Shown here: positions 9,003 to 16,862 of the stretch, in pieces | How positions within the stretch are numbered: the first letter of the stretch is position 1 | Layout of the letters: every line of letters begins with the position of its first letter | Assembly (NCBI RefSeq): GCF_013170805.1 | Contig: NZ_CP051293.1 | Coordinates: 5,958,001-6,022,000 of the forward strand | DNA from: Mesorhizobium sp. NZP2077 | Lineage (GTDB): Bacteria; Pseudomonadota; Alphaproteobacteria; Rhizobiales; Rhizobiaceae | Reading direction: 5' to 3' | DNA: 64,000 nucleotides | Notes under the pieces: model-generated | Seen by the model: only the letters and a program-made list of their open reading frames with translations | What the model was told of the DNA's origin: nothing | Databases searched by the model: none | Translations under genes and position numbers: made by a program

Positions 9003-10142
9003 ATGAACCTTTCGCATTTTCGTATAACGCGATTTCAGTTCGCCCGCGACCGGGTAATCGGGGACAGTCAGGTTCGGGCGGACGATGTCAACGCCGCTGC
9101 GCTGGAACTCGTTTCTGAAAGTGGCGAGGTGGGGCTGGGGTTCATCCAGACGCTCTTCAATCCGCTGCCTGACCAGCAGGAGATCGAGGCTGTTTTCGAG
9201 CATGAGGTTTGGCCGGCCCTGAAGGGAAACAGGGCGATCGCCCTGGTTCACCGTGTGCATCGCCCCCGCGGTGGCAATCAGCGGGCTTACTCCCTGCCCT
9301 TTCACGAGGCGGTTCAGGTCGCGCTTTGGGATCTTGCGGCGAAGCAAGCCGGCATGCCCCTCCATGTCTTGCTTGGCAGTCGCCGCAACCGGGTGAAAGC
9401 CTATGCCAGCGGCCTCGACTTTCACCTCGACGACGATGCCTTCGTCTCGCTGTTCTCCCACGCGGCGTCGATTGGCTACTCGGCTTTCAAGATCAAGGTC
9501 GGCCATCGGGATTTCGACCGCGATCTGCGGCGCCTGGAACTGTTGAAGGCCTGTGTCCCGGCCGGCTCCAAAGTCATGATCGATCCGAACGAGGCCTGGA
9601 CCTCGAAGGAGGCGATCACGAAACTGGTGGCGATCCGCGAGGCCGGCCACGACCTTCTCTGGGTCGAGGATCCGATCCTGCGTCACGACCATGAAGGGTT
9701 GAGAACACTCAGGCATGCCGTCACATGGACCCAGATCAACAGCGGCGAGTATCTGGATCTGCAAGGCAAGCGGCTTCTTCTGGAAGCCCATGCGGCAGAT
9801 ATGCTGAATGTCCACGGCCAAGTGACGGATGTCATGCGCATCGGATGGCTGGCTGCCGAACTCGGGATTCCGGTCAGCCTAGGTAACACTTTCCTGGAGG
9901 TTGGCGTGCACATGGCGGCCGCGCTTCCCGAGGTCGAATGGCTGGAATATTCATTTCAGAACTTTGACCATCTGGTGGAACAGCCTATCGACATCCGGGA
10001 CGGTTACGCCTATGCGCCCGATCGGCCGGGCCATGGGCTGGTGCTATCGGAAAAAGCACGCGGCGAATGGATCAGGCCAAAGCGCCTGGCCCGGTCGGAG
10101 CTGGGTGCCGCGCCAGAAAATCCACGTCTTCCCATGAAGTAA
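9003..10142 (+). CDS. Mandelate racemase/muconate lactonizing enzyme family protein
   Basis: A 379-residue member of the enolase superfamily, which abstracts the proton alpha to a carboxylate; members dehydrate or racemise sugar acids. The barrel carries FKIKVG (KxK base motif, about residue 163), three metal ligands in VMIDPNEAW, WVEDPI and INSGEY, and a possible acid/base histidine in NVHGQVTD. I chose ATG 9003 because the frame upstream of it runs back through the divergent gntR gene. It is transcribed away from gntR, and both promoters share an operator-like palindrome, so it probably degrades the imported compound. The exact substrate (for example an aldonate or aldarate) cannot be named from motifs. 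Confidence 0.85.
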   Translation: MNLSHFRITRFQFARDRVIGDSQVRADDVNAAALELVSESGEVGLGFIQTLFNPLPDQQEIEAVFEHEVWPALKGNRAIALVHRVHRPRGGNQRAYSLPFHEAVQVALWDLAAKQAGMPLHVLLGSRRNRVKAYASGLDFHLDDDAFVSLFSHAASIGYSAFKIKVGHRDFDRDLRRLELLKACVPAGSKVMIDPNEAWTSKEAITKLVAIREAGHDLLWVEDPILRHDHEGLRTLRHAVTWTQINSGEYLDLQGKRLLLEAHAADMLNVHGQVTDVMRIGWLAAELGIPVSLGNTFLEVGVHMAAALPEVEWLEYSFQNFDHLVEQPIDIRDGYAYAPDRPGHGLVLSEKARGEWIRPKRLARSELGAAPENPRLPMK

Positions 10143-10181
10143 TGAAGAAACTGAATCCCAGGCCAAGGCCGTGGCACTCGT

Positions 10182-10410
10182 TCACCATTGTACCCCGAGG
10201 TGGTCTGCTGCCGGTCTCAGCAAATAAAGTCGCATGCCCAAACGTATCGTGGGAATTGTGGCGACGTGCTCCAGCTGCTTCAGCATCACGCGAATTTCTG
10301 AGGGCGAAAGCGAGCGGTCCTTTGGCACGAAAGTAGTAATTGAAGCGGGCCCAATATGCGGAAGGTCCGTCAAGCGGTCTGTCGACGCCCATCTCTGCGT
10401 GCCGATTGTC
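10182..10410 (-). pseudogene. Fragment of a phage-type tyrosine integrase
   Basis: The minus strand encodes a short piece, PASITTFVPKDRSLSPSEIR followed by a helix and PTIRLGMRLYLL. From memory this matches the hinge and start of the catalytic core of P4-type integrases. The frame then departs from the family and stops about 15 residues later, where the catalytic arginine region should be. Nothing of the N-terminal arm or the R-H-R-Y catalytic part remains. It marks old site-specific integration next to the racemase gene. Confidence 0.55.
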
Positions 10411-10790
10411 GCTGATTGTCTCTGAAAGGATTTATTTTTGTTTTCAGTATGTTACGTCGCAGATTGGCGTATTCTCGGCGGCGTTTGGGTGGGCCTGAAT
10501 CATTCCCACTCGATTGTTCAAACAGCATGTAACTCGTTGAAATTACTGTCAAATATTTTTCAGCTATGTGCAAAGTCCGACACCAGAACCGTTAAAAAAT
10601 TACGCTGTTGATTCTAAAGCGAAAATCGCTGCAAAAAATATTTTGAGGTTTCAGCAACTATCGAGAGCAATCGGACGATTTTTGCACTTTTCGGTTTTTC
10701 ACCGAGCTGAGCCGGCAGTCTCGAAAAGTACCGTCACCAGTCTGCAAACAGGGACATATTTTTGCTGCAAAATCAATAGGGGCTGTTGGC

Positions 10791-10882
10791 CGGGAGTGCG
10801 CCTGCTGGCCGGGCTTCGCCGGCCCGACAAAGGGCAGGTGTTGCTGGACGGCAGGGCGTCCGCGGGTCAGGTAGTCTCATAA
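10791..10882 (+). pseudogene. Possible remnant of an ABC-transporter ATPase
   Basis: The plus strand reads LLAGLRRPDKGQVLLDGRAS, very like the stretch just after Walker A in ABC ATPases (LAGLxxPDxGxVxLDGR). No Walker A, signature or Walker B follows, and the frame stops within 10 residues. It lies in DNA that also holds integrase and SDR fragments, so it is read as decayed cargo. The match is short and could be chance. Confidence 0.4.
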
Positions 10883-10892
10883 CTTCGTATCG

Positions 10893-11000
10893 TCACACCG
10901 CCCTGTTCTGCGTCGGCGCCCGGCCGCCGCCGTCGGCGACGAGCACAGCGCCGGTGACGAAGGAGGCATCGCCGGAGGCCAGGAACAGGCAGCAGGCCAC
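10893..11000 (-). pseudogene. C-terminal remnant of a short-chain dehydrogenase
   Basis: The minus strand encodes LFLASGDASFVTGAVLVADG followed by GGRAPT and a stop. This is the typical C-terminal segment of SDR-family oxidoreductases (LASDxASFxTGxxLxVDGG). A TAA lies immediately upstream in frame, so about 85% of the gene is missing. It is another relic between two integrase fragments. Confidence 0.6.
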
Positions 11001-11067
11001 TTACGCAAAGCCGGGCCAGCGCCGGAATGACAAGGAGTCACCCTTTTGCGCTTGGGGGCCGGTTCGT

Positions 11068-11463
11068 TCAGGCGATGGCCTCATCAAGGGCGAATGCGCG
11101 CCTACGTGCTGCATCAGGGAGCCACTTAGAAGCAAGGAGTGCGACCCGCACCTTGGTGTAGAGCGCGATGGTATCGAGCTTGCTGTGCCCGAGCAGCACC
11201 TGGATGAAACGGATGTCGACATCCTGCTCAAGCAGGTGGGTGACGAAGCTGTGACGCAGCGTGTGCGGACTGACGCGCTTGCGGATGCCGGCGACTTCGG
11301 CTGCTTCCTGGACCGCGCGATGCAGTTGCCGCGACGAGATCGGCGCCGTGCAGCCGCGCCCCGGGAACAGCCAGCCATGGGGGAGCATCACCCCCAGCCG
11401 CTTGCCTTCGCGCCACCACAGCCGCAGCAGTGCTGTCCCATATTGAGGCGTATGGTTTGGCAC
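11068..11463 (-). pseudogene. Truncated tyrosine recombinase, catalytic C-terminal part
   Basis: 131 residues with most of the catalytic domain of a XerC/D-like recombinase: HTLRHSFVTHLLEQ (H-x-x-R box), then IRFIQVLLGHSKLDTIALYT (LGH histidine and tyrosine nucleophile Y). The N-terminal SAM-like domain and the first catalytic arginine are absent, so the protein should be inactive. From memory the sequence resembles the integrases that accompany IS91-type transposases. It is one of two integrase relics within 1.3 kb. Confidence 0.75.
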
Positions 11464-11536
11464 GGCCTTTGCTCCGAGCCCTCTGTTGTGGCGTGAGGGC
11501 GCTACTTCCTATTTGCGAGGCAACAGGGGGTAGGCA

Positions 11537-11803
11537 ATGCGGATACTGGTAGGACCTGCGAAACGAGAAGGCGTTTCTCGATCGATTTTCGATAGACCGT
11601 TGGGCGATGGCGAGGTCAGATTCGAAACGGATGGGGCGGTCATCCTTTCGATAAATGCCGGCGGTATCTATTCAGATGGTTCGCGATACAGATACCAGAT
11701 TGAGTTCACACTTGATGAACTCGAGGCACTTGTGAGCCGGCCGGAGGCCGGAGGAACAAAAGATCGCAACTCGTATAGCCACCAGTCGCCTGGCACCAAG
11801 TGA
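11537..11803 (+). CDS. Small hypothetical protein
   Basis: An open frame of 88 residues starting at ATG 11537, 5 bp after a purine run (AGGGGGTAGG). The sequence is soluble and acidic in its second half (IEFTLDELEALV), ending in a low-complexity tail. No family recognised. It lies between the truncated recombinase and two minus-strand small genes. Composition looks coding, but confidence is moderate because nothing else supports it. Confidence 0.5.
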   Translation: MRILVGPAKREGVSRSIFDRPLGDGEVRFETDGAVILSINAGGIYSDGSRYRYQIEFTLDELEALVSRPEAGGTKDRNSYSHQSPGTK

Positions 11804-11836
11804 CGATGCTATTTGTTGCATCGCGGCGATTGTCGG

Positions 11837-12004
11837 CTAGCGCTTCTTCGGCTTCGGCGTGATCTCCTCGACCCGCACCTTGTCGCCGATCTCCTTGGCC
11901 ATATCGAACGCCTTCTGCTTGTCCTTGGTGGTCAGCACGGTCCGCCAATGCGGCTTCTCGAACACGCGCACGATGTAGATTGGGGGAGGCTTGTCGGTCA
12001 GCAC
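11837..12004 (-). CDS. Small basic hypothetical protein, 55 residues
   Basis: The minus strand from GTG 12004 encodes PPPIYIVRVFEKPHWRTVLT and TKDKQKAFDMAKEIGDKVRV, ending in a lysine/arginine-rich tail (PKPKKR). The regular alternation of charged and hydrophobic residues looks like a real compact protein, with a predicted beta-strand then helix. No family recognised. The start is uncertain because AAGGAA lies too close to the GTG. Its first codons overlap the end of the upstream 171-residue gene by 7 bases. Confidence 0.5.
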   Translation of the reverse strand: MLTDKPPPIYIVRVFEKPHWRTVLTTKDKQKAFDMAKEIGDKVRVEEITPKPKKR

Positions 12005-12513
12005 TTCCTTCGATGATTGAAAGCCCGCAATCTCTGTTGGCGGAGACAGCGCGGGCCAAACGGTGGCGAGTTGCCAGATCGCTCGGCCCTTCGTACCGGC
12101 ACTCGGGGACTCCTCATCGTGAGGCGAGCTTTTGTTACAGAAAGCGACTTTGGTTTGGATGCAGGCAAGCTTTTCTCTCTTGCCCTCTCCAGGTCCAATT
12201 TCTCTCTTGCCCTCTCGAGTTCCAGGAGGTCGATGTATGAGTCGTCAAAGGCCTCTACGTTCTTCCGCTCCTTGCTCCGCAGATGGAAATACACCAGCGC
12301 AAACGCCAGTATCATGATTGTGGTGATCGCACCCGTTATGTGCTGGCTGTCGGCAAGCAAACAAACAACAGCAGCCGCGCCGCCAGCTATAGCCGCCCCG
12401 GTGACACTTGCCCGGAAAGGATCATATCTAGGCGGCGGGGCAACCGAGTCTGCCCGTCGCCTGGCGTCGAAGCTAATGCGTGAAGCATCCAATCTGACAC
12501 CTCCCGGTATCAA
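11998..12513 (-). CDS. Putative membrane protein with two hydrophobic segments and a coiled coil
   Basis: 171 residues. Two adjacent hydrophobic stretches (VTGAAIAGGAAAVVCLLA and ITTIMILAFALVYFHL, about residues 35-80) suggest a helical hairpin in the inner membrane. A charged segment follows with two near-copies of LxLERAREK, a likely coiled coil. The C-terminal 45 residues are arginine-rich and low in structure, so the stop may lie in a different frame from the ancestral one. No family recognised. Confidence 0.45.
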   Translation of the reverse strand: MIPGGVRLDASRISFDARRRADSVAPPPRYDPFRASVTGAAIAGGAAAVVCLLADSQHITGAITTIMILAFALVYFHLRSKERKNVEAFDDSYIDLLELERAREKLDLERAREKSLPASKPKSLSVTKARLTMRSPRVPVRRAERSGNSPPFGPRCLRQQRLRAFNHRRKC

Positions 12514-12948
12514 AGATATTTTAGCATCCTCTAATTAAATGAGGAACCACGCAGGCCATCGTCCAAAAGGCTGTGTTTAGGCAACTCCTAGCGGTCGAGC
12601 GCATGATGGTGACGGCAACGCTCACGTCTCGTTCTACATTCGCGCGCGCAAGGCTAGATCGACCCGCCGCTGCCGCGAATGGGGCGGCTTCTTAAATGCT
12701 TGAAAGAAATTCTAGAGCCGTGGCGTCGGGTTCCGGCGGCCCCGGCCCCGTGTTGGTGCCAGACGACTCGGCGTAAGTCCCACTGATCGACCTTCTGAGC
12801 GCAGTTTCGGCAGTTGTAGAAATGGCCCCTTCTCGAGAGAGGTCGCCGCTACACCTTTTGCTACCTTCCTTCGTTCATAGGGGTGTGTTCAGGTTATATT
12901 AGCAATACCGTATATATCGGCAGACCGGCGCCGCACCCGCCTCGCCGG
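12514..12948. other. Intergenic stretch without a clear gene
   Basis: No full gene found. Around 12600-12710 a plus-strand frame reads AHDGDGNAHVSFYIRARKAR with no convincing start, which may be a relic. Near 12890-12925 there is an AT-rich patch (TATATTAGCAATACCGTATA). Confidence 0.35.
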
Positions 12949-13308
12949 TTAGGCCCAGTGGTTAAGTCCGCCAGCCCCCTGGCAACCGAGCCGCTGGGCC
13001 GCTGCATTAAATCTCTGGCTTGGCGCTTCCGAAGGTCGCTTCCAGTCGCGGTTGCGCTCCCGCTGCTGGCCCTCGTAGTCGGGAATGAAGGTGAAGAACA
13101 CCGGGCGCCGATCGCGACCCGCGGCCTTGCAGTGCGAGCAGCCGAACAGGCCGACGAGATCCTGATGCATTGAGCCGTGATCCGGCCCAAGGCGGTCTGT
13201 GAGCGCCTGGGTATCGAGCTTGGTCGACTTACAGCACATCGGGTGCCCGCAATTAACATAGATAGTTTCGCGGGCGGCCAGGGTGTCGGCGAGGGTCTTT
13301 TGGGGCAT
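12949..13308 (-). CDS. Hypothetical protein with paired cysteines
   Basis: 119 residues. The N-terminal half has a start like those of small rhizobial zinc-ribbon-like proteins: TLADTLAARETIYVNCGHPM with CC, then LDTQALTDRLGPDHGSMHQD and FGCSHCKAAGR. The cysteine groups (CGHPMCC and CSHC) about 40 residues apart suggest a bound metal. The C-terminal part (RRPVFFTFIPDYE) is followed by a poorly conserved-looking tail. Similar unnamed proteins are frequent in Mesorhizobium as I recall. Function unknown. Confidence 0.6.
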   Translation of the reverse strand: MPQKTLADTLAARETIYVNCGHPMCCKSTKLDTQALTDRLGPDHGSMHQDLVGLFGCSHCKAAGRDRRPVFFTFIPDYEGQQRERNRDWKRPSEAPSQRFNAAAQRLGCQGAGGLNHWA

Positions 13309-13376
13309 GGCGAACTCCGTTGAACGGCCGCCGCAACAGAGGATTATATTCCTCGCCTCGATCTCGATGGCAAGGG

Positions 13377-13598
13377 TTATTCGGGCAGGCCAGGGTCGTA
13401 ATGTACAATCGCGTCGAGGATCTTTCGATAGAGGCTGTCGACCTCTTCATCAATTTCACCCCGCTTGATGCCGAGCGCCTTGGCGTCTGCGATCAGTTTG
13501 TGCGTGAGTTCGTCAACGGAGATGACATCGGCCTTCGTCGTGTCGGGGACGTTGTTGGCCAGCCATTGATCCAGGAAGTTGATTCCGCGTGTGCTCAT
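13377..13598 (-). CDS. DUF768 family protein, copy 1
   Basis: 73 residues beginning MSTRGINFLDQWLANNVPDT, with VDELTHKLIADAKALGI and EIDEEVDSLYRKILDAIVHY. This is the DUF768 pattern, a small helical family I know mainly from Mesorhizobium. Function unknown. Its start codon overlaps the stop of the tiny membrane gene at 13595-13708 in an ATGA arrangement, so the two are probably translated together. A paralogue lies at 14151-14351. Confidence 0.8.
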   Translation of the reverse strand: MSTRGINFLDQWLANNVPDTTKADVISVDELTHKLIADAKALGIKRGEIDEEVDSLYRKILDAIVHYDPGLPE

Positions 13599-13708
13599 AA
13601 GAACCAGCCGAACGTCAGGCTGACCATCACCACAGCGATCAAGATTGAGAGCGGCACCGCGACAAAGAGCCCTGCCTCTAAAAGTCGAGTCTCTTTCTCA
13701 CTGAACAT
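13595..13708 (-). CDS. Tiny single-pass membrane protein, 37 residues
   Basis: The minus strand from ATG 13708 encodes a charged start (MFSEKETRLLEAG) followed by one hydrophobic helix (LFVAVPLSILIAVVMVSLTF) and GWFL. The stop overlaps the DUF768 start in ATGA. A weak GGGTG ribosome site precedes it. The charge distribution and tight overlap support a real gene. Function unknown. Confidence 0.55.
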   Translation of the reverse strand: MFSEKETRLLEAGLFVAVPLSILIAVVMVSLTFGWFL

Positions 13709-13809
13709 GCGACACCCATTATGCATTTGCGTGAGCTAGGAAACTCGGAGCGCCTGTTTCCGTTCCACCGCTTCGCCTGCCGGCGTCGCGCATGATTAAT
13801 GCCGCGCTT

Positions 13810-14031
13810 TTAATTGTGGTTGTCCAACAAGATAGCAAGTTTTCTGGTTACGGCACTTTCTACAATCAGTTCCTCCAAACCAATGTCGCCGACGCGCGAA
13901 TTGTTGACGCGACGCCTGATTACTCGGAGTGCTTCAGATATCGAAACTGCGGTGGTCTTCGCGTGATCATCCAGATAACGGCCGACTTCAATCACGGCAT
14001 CTGCATCGATGTCGAATGGCAATTCTCGCAT
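13810..14031 (-). CDS. Small hypothetical protein
   Basis: 73 residues: MRELPFDIDADAVIEVGRYL, then SISEALRVIRRRV and a C-terminal TRKLAILLDNHN. It is predicted to be mostly helical and soluble, with no cysteines or signal peptide. It lies between two DUF768 genes on the same strand. No family recognised. Confidence 0.5.
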   Translation of the reverse strand: MRELPFDIDADAVIEVGRYLDDHAKTTAVSISEALRVIRRRVNNSRVGDIGLEELIVESAVTRKLAILLDNHN

Positions 14032-14150
14032 GGCACCCTCCTGCGCGGCACCCGAACCTTACGAGTATACAACTGCCGGCCGAAACGCAGCATCATCAAT
14101 AAGCAGGAAGCCCACGCTTTTTGACGCGCAAGGGGCAGACGTAGAAGCAG

Positions 14151-14351
14151 TTAGCGCAACCCCTGCATGATGAACTGGTAGATCGTGCCGATTTCTTCGT
14201 CGATCTCTTGGCCGGCAATGCCTTGGGCTACCGCCGCCTGTTTCGCATCCACAGCCATATCGATCACAAGCAGCACCGGGTCAGTGATCGGATCGTCCGG
14301 CAAATGGTCCGATATCCAATGGTAGAGAAAATCACTACCGCGCTTGCTCAT
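14151..14351 (-). CDS. DUF768 family protein, copy 2
   Basis: 66 residues beginning MSKRGSDFLYHWISDHLPDD and ending with QEIDEEIGTIYQFIMQGLR, a clear paralogue of the gene at 13377-13598. I chose ATG 14351, whose ATG shares bases with the TGA of the ligase gene (ATGA overlap at 14348-14351). The ligase and this DUF768 protein are therefore probably made from one mRNA by coupled translation. Function unknown. Confidence 0.78.
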   Translation of the reverse strand: MSKRGSDFLYHWISDHLPDDPITDPVLLVIDMAVDAKQAAVAQGIAGQEIDEEIGTIYQFIMQGLR

Positions 14352-15205
14352 TCTTCCCGGAAATCCTGCAGCGAGGCATGCCGCAAGTCTTCCTCGCCGC
14401 GGAGATGCTTCACGCGGCCGATCAGCCCCGGCTTGACCCATTGTGTCGCTGGTCGCCTCATGCCCTTTGGCGCCGCTCCTGCGTGGTCCTGGACGCGTTT
14501 CCAGAGACGTTCGCGCATTTCCCGGTTCAGGGTGATGAAGGCGCTGCCGACATAGCGCCCGGTGCCACGCTCGGCCATCAGCGCGAAGGCCGGCTTTCCC
14601 GGCTCACGCTCGACGCCGAGCAGTTCATATTCGTCGATGGTATATGCCTTGAGCTTCAACCAGGCCGTCGATTTGCCGCTCCGGTACTTACTGTCTTTGC
14701 GCTTCGAGACCATGCCCTCCAGCCCGGCCTTTTCGACCAGTTCGAAGATCGCCTTGGCATCGCCGGGCAGCGCGTCGCTGAATTGGATGCGAAGGCCCGG
14801 CGGAATTATCGCATAGAGCCCGGCCCGGCGGTCTTTGAGCGCCATATCGCGAAGATCGTATCCGTTGAGGTGCAACAGATCGAAGGCCACGAAATAGAGA
14901 GCGTGCTGCCGGCTGGTGATTGCTTTGCGGAGTGCATGGAAGTCGGACAGGCCAGCCTCATTCGTGACGATCACCTCGCCGTCGATGATGGCGCTTTCGA
15001 CGTCTAGATCGCCGGCCGCCTTGGCGAGATCCCAGTATTTCGACGTCCAGTCGAGGCCGCGACGGGTGAATATCCGCACGCCTTCGGAGTCGATGATGAC
15101 TTGGGTGCGGTAGCCGTCGAACTTGACCTCATGAATCCAGTCGTCGCCCTCGGGTGGCTTCTCGACCAGGGTCGGCATCAACGGAGGGATGAACTTCAAA
15201 CGCAT
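14348..15205 (-). CDS. ATP-dependent DNA ligase, LigD ligase-domain type
   Basis: 285 residues. The adenylation motif is EVKFDGYR (catalytic lysine near residue 28), followed by RRGLDWTSKY, IDGEVIVT, FDLLHLNGYDLR, EGMVSKRKDSKYR and AWLKLK, the ordered nucleotidyltransferase motifs. An OB-fold follows. This matches stand-alone ligase domains of the LigD family used in bacterial non-homologous end joining; the polymerase and phosphoesterase domains are absent, as in many rhizobial paralogues. I prefer ATG 15205 over 15238 because homology-like sequence begins at MRLKFIPPLMPTL. No Ku gene is present in the window. It is coupled to a DUF768 gene. Confidence 0.88.
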   Translation of the reverse strand: MRLKFIPPLMPTLVEKPPEGDDWIHEVKFDGYRTQVIIDSEGVRIFTRRGLDWTSKYWDLAKAAGDLDVESAIIDGEVIVTNEAGLSDFHALRKAITSRQHALYFVAFDLLHLNGYDLRDMALKDRRAGLYAIIPPGLRIQFSDALPGDAKAIFELVEKAGLEGMVSKRKDSKYRSGKSTAWLKLKAYTIDEYELLGVEREPGKPAFALMAERGTGRYVGSAFITLNREMRERLWKRVQDHAGAAPKGMRRPATQWVKPGLIGRVKHLRGEEDLRHASLQDFREE

Positions 15206-15273
15206 GCACAAGACCCGCAACCAGGATTCAATTAGCATGAGCTGAATTAGTTCCGGAAGATTTTAACGAATCG

Positions 15274-15310
15274 TTGACCGCGCTGTCCCAAAATAGGACG
15301 GCGCGGTCAA
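15274..15310. repeat. Long hairpin upstream of the ligase gene
   Basis: Arms TTGACCGCGCTGTCC (15274-15288) and GGACGGCGCGGTCAA (15296-15310) pair over 15 bp with one G-U, around a 7-base loop CAAAATA. It begins 69 bp upstream of the ligase start. No T run follows on either strand, so it is not a standard terminator. Confidence 0.6.
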
Positions 15311-15523
15311 ACCCCAACCGGGCTGCGCAGGCGGCTCCGGCAACCCCTTACCCAAGCCCGAGTGTCGGAGCCGCTCCTCACACCCTCCTGATACCAGCAA
15401 TGGTTGAATCAACGGTTACGGCAATTGCTTACAATGCGTTGCCGAACGCCGGTTTTTCGACGTTCTATCGTCCGGCATTTGGCCGATTTCCTTGACCATC
15501 GCCAGCGATTTGCTGGCAACTTT

Positions 15524-16021
15524 TCACCGGCTGGGAGCAGTGAAGCGGTCGGAGTCGGCGATCTGCAACATGTTAAGTGGGTCCGAGTCGTACTTGGCGC
15601 CGAACCAGTCATCATACACAATGCGAATCGCAAATGTCGCCCGCGGTTTCCAAAAGCTTTGCTGCGGATCCATGTGCGTCATCCCAAATGAGCATGACGT
15701 CCTGTCGCCGTTTTGGAGGAGCGGGATTTCCGTCGAATGGTGGAAACACGCCAGCCATCGATTTTGGTTATCCTCACTGGCACCGGCTCCAAGAGCCGCT
15801 TTGAGCCCCGCTTGGTCGTAAACGATCAGGCGGATATTTGTCGCCGGAATGGATCCAGAATTCAGCACCACTAGCTTATAGGCGATCCCATTGTTCCCGC
15901 CGCTATGAGTTTTAACTGTAGCCGTTACGATCGGGCGAAACTGACGCTTCCAAAAGTAGAAGGACATACCCAGAGCAAGCAGAGATATGGCCAGCGCTGC
16001 AAGCGCTATTAAGGTGTCCAA
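15524..16021 (-). CDS. Membrane-anchored hypothetical protein
   Basis: 165 residues with one N-terminal transmembrane helix (LIALAALAISLLALGMSFYF) followed by a basic stop (WKRQFRP) and an approximately 130-residue domain rich in beta-strand (IAYKLVVLNSGSIPATNIRL). I chose TTG 16021 because AAGGAG lies 6 bp before it (16028-16033); an ATG at 16075 is also in frame but has no such site. The domain resembles beta-sandwich domains of unknown function attached to membrane anchors. No specific family recognised. Confidence 0.55.
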   Translation of the reverse strand: MDTLIALAALAISLLALGMSFYFWKRQFRPIVTATVKTHSGGNNGIAYKLVVLNSGSIPATNIRLIVYDQAGLKAALGAGASEDNQNRWLACFHHSTEIPLLQNGDRTSCSFGMTHMDPQQSFWKPRATFAIRIVYDDWFGAKYDSDPLNMLQIADSDRFTAPSR

Positions 16022-16075
16022 GTCGATCTCCTTCTTGTATTTAGCCCGCCGCCTAACGGTAGCGGGCCTCTTCAA

Positions 16076-16477
16076 GGCGAAAGCGCACTTGTTTCTTGAG
16101 CAATCCTGGTCGCCCCTCCCCGGTCAACCATGGGCTTCTTTGAGCATTTTCCCTGAAGCGGGCCGCGGCCGATGGAGTGCAAACCGAATCCGGAATGCAA
16201 GATGGTCAAATGAGGTAGATTGCAGGCCTCCCGGGGCGATGACAGTTATGCGCAATCGCTAATATACGGAACATCCATGGAGATTGCCGGAACCAAATAA
16301 GGCCGATCAGACCTTTGCACTAAGCAGTCTGAGACCTTGGTCCCTATCAGTTTTAGGTAGGAGGACAGGAGATTTCTGCCGCGTGGATTTGAAGTGTATC
16401 GTCGAATCCCATTGAACCCGCCGTCCGGCTGTAGGCGGCCTAACGGGTCCTGTGGTGTTCTTTTGTCAATCCGGGCC
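16076..16477. other. Intergenic stretch without a clear gene
   Basis: I see no convincing coding frame here, nor any obvious tRNA or mobile element. Confidence 0.35.
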
Positions 16478-16567
16478 TCAGCCTCCGGCGATAACCAGTT
16501 CCGTCGCTAGCCAGAAGCCGGACGCCATGAACAGGCCAACCACGATCACAAATATGAAAAGCCGCAT
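16478..16567 (-). CDS. Tiny membrane peptide, 29 residues
   Basis: The minus strand from ATG 16567 encodes MRLFIFVIVVGLFMASGFWL followed by ATELVIAGG and a stop: one hydrophobic helix with a single basic residue at the N-terminus. A GGGGGCG run 5 bases upstream could serve as ribosome site. Such short hydrophobic genes are common in rhizobia. No other support. Confidence 0.4.
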   Translation of the reverse strand: MRLFIFVIVVGLFMASGFWLATELVIAGG

Positions 16568-16862
16568 GCGACGCCCCCGCCGTTTGGCGTTCTACGATGC
16601 TGCCTCGAACCGGTTGAACATCGACGAAGCCGCGGCCCATTTCGGACCGACAGCGTGCCCGCTTCGCCTTGAAAAATACCGTCATCGCTCCACCAAGTAG
16701 CGTATTCTTTCGTTCCAGAATCAATCGCCACAGTGGGTCCGGAAGGCATGTTCTAACCTCTGATTTGATTGGATTTCTCGTGAGCCAAAATCAGAACCTC
16801 TCCATATAGTTCCGAGGTAGGCAACCAGGCGAACTTAGCGGCTACTGAACCTCCATCCAAGC
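16568..16862. other. Intergenic stretch after the Sel1 gene
   Basis: Minus-strand frames here (for example one starting near 16749) are short and overlap the tiny membrane gene in a different frame. No gene could be supported. Confidence 0.3.

Noticed and set aside
16546..16749. Minus-strand frame of 67 codons next to the Sel1 gene
   Set aside because: No ribosome site, and it overlaps the hydrophobic small frame in another phase; second half is arginine-rich as in out-of-frame translation.
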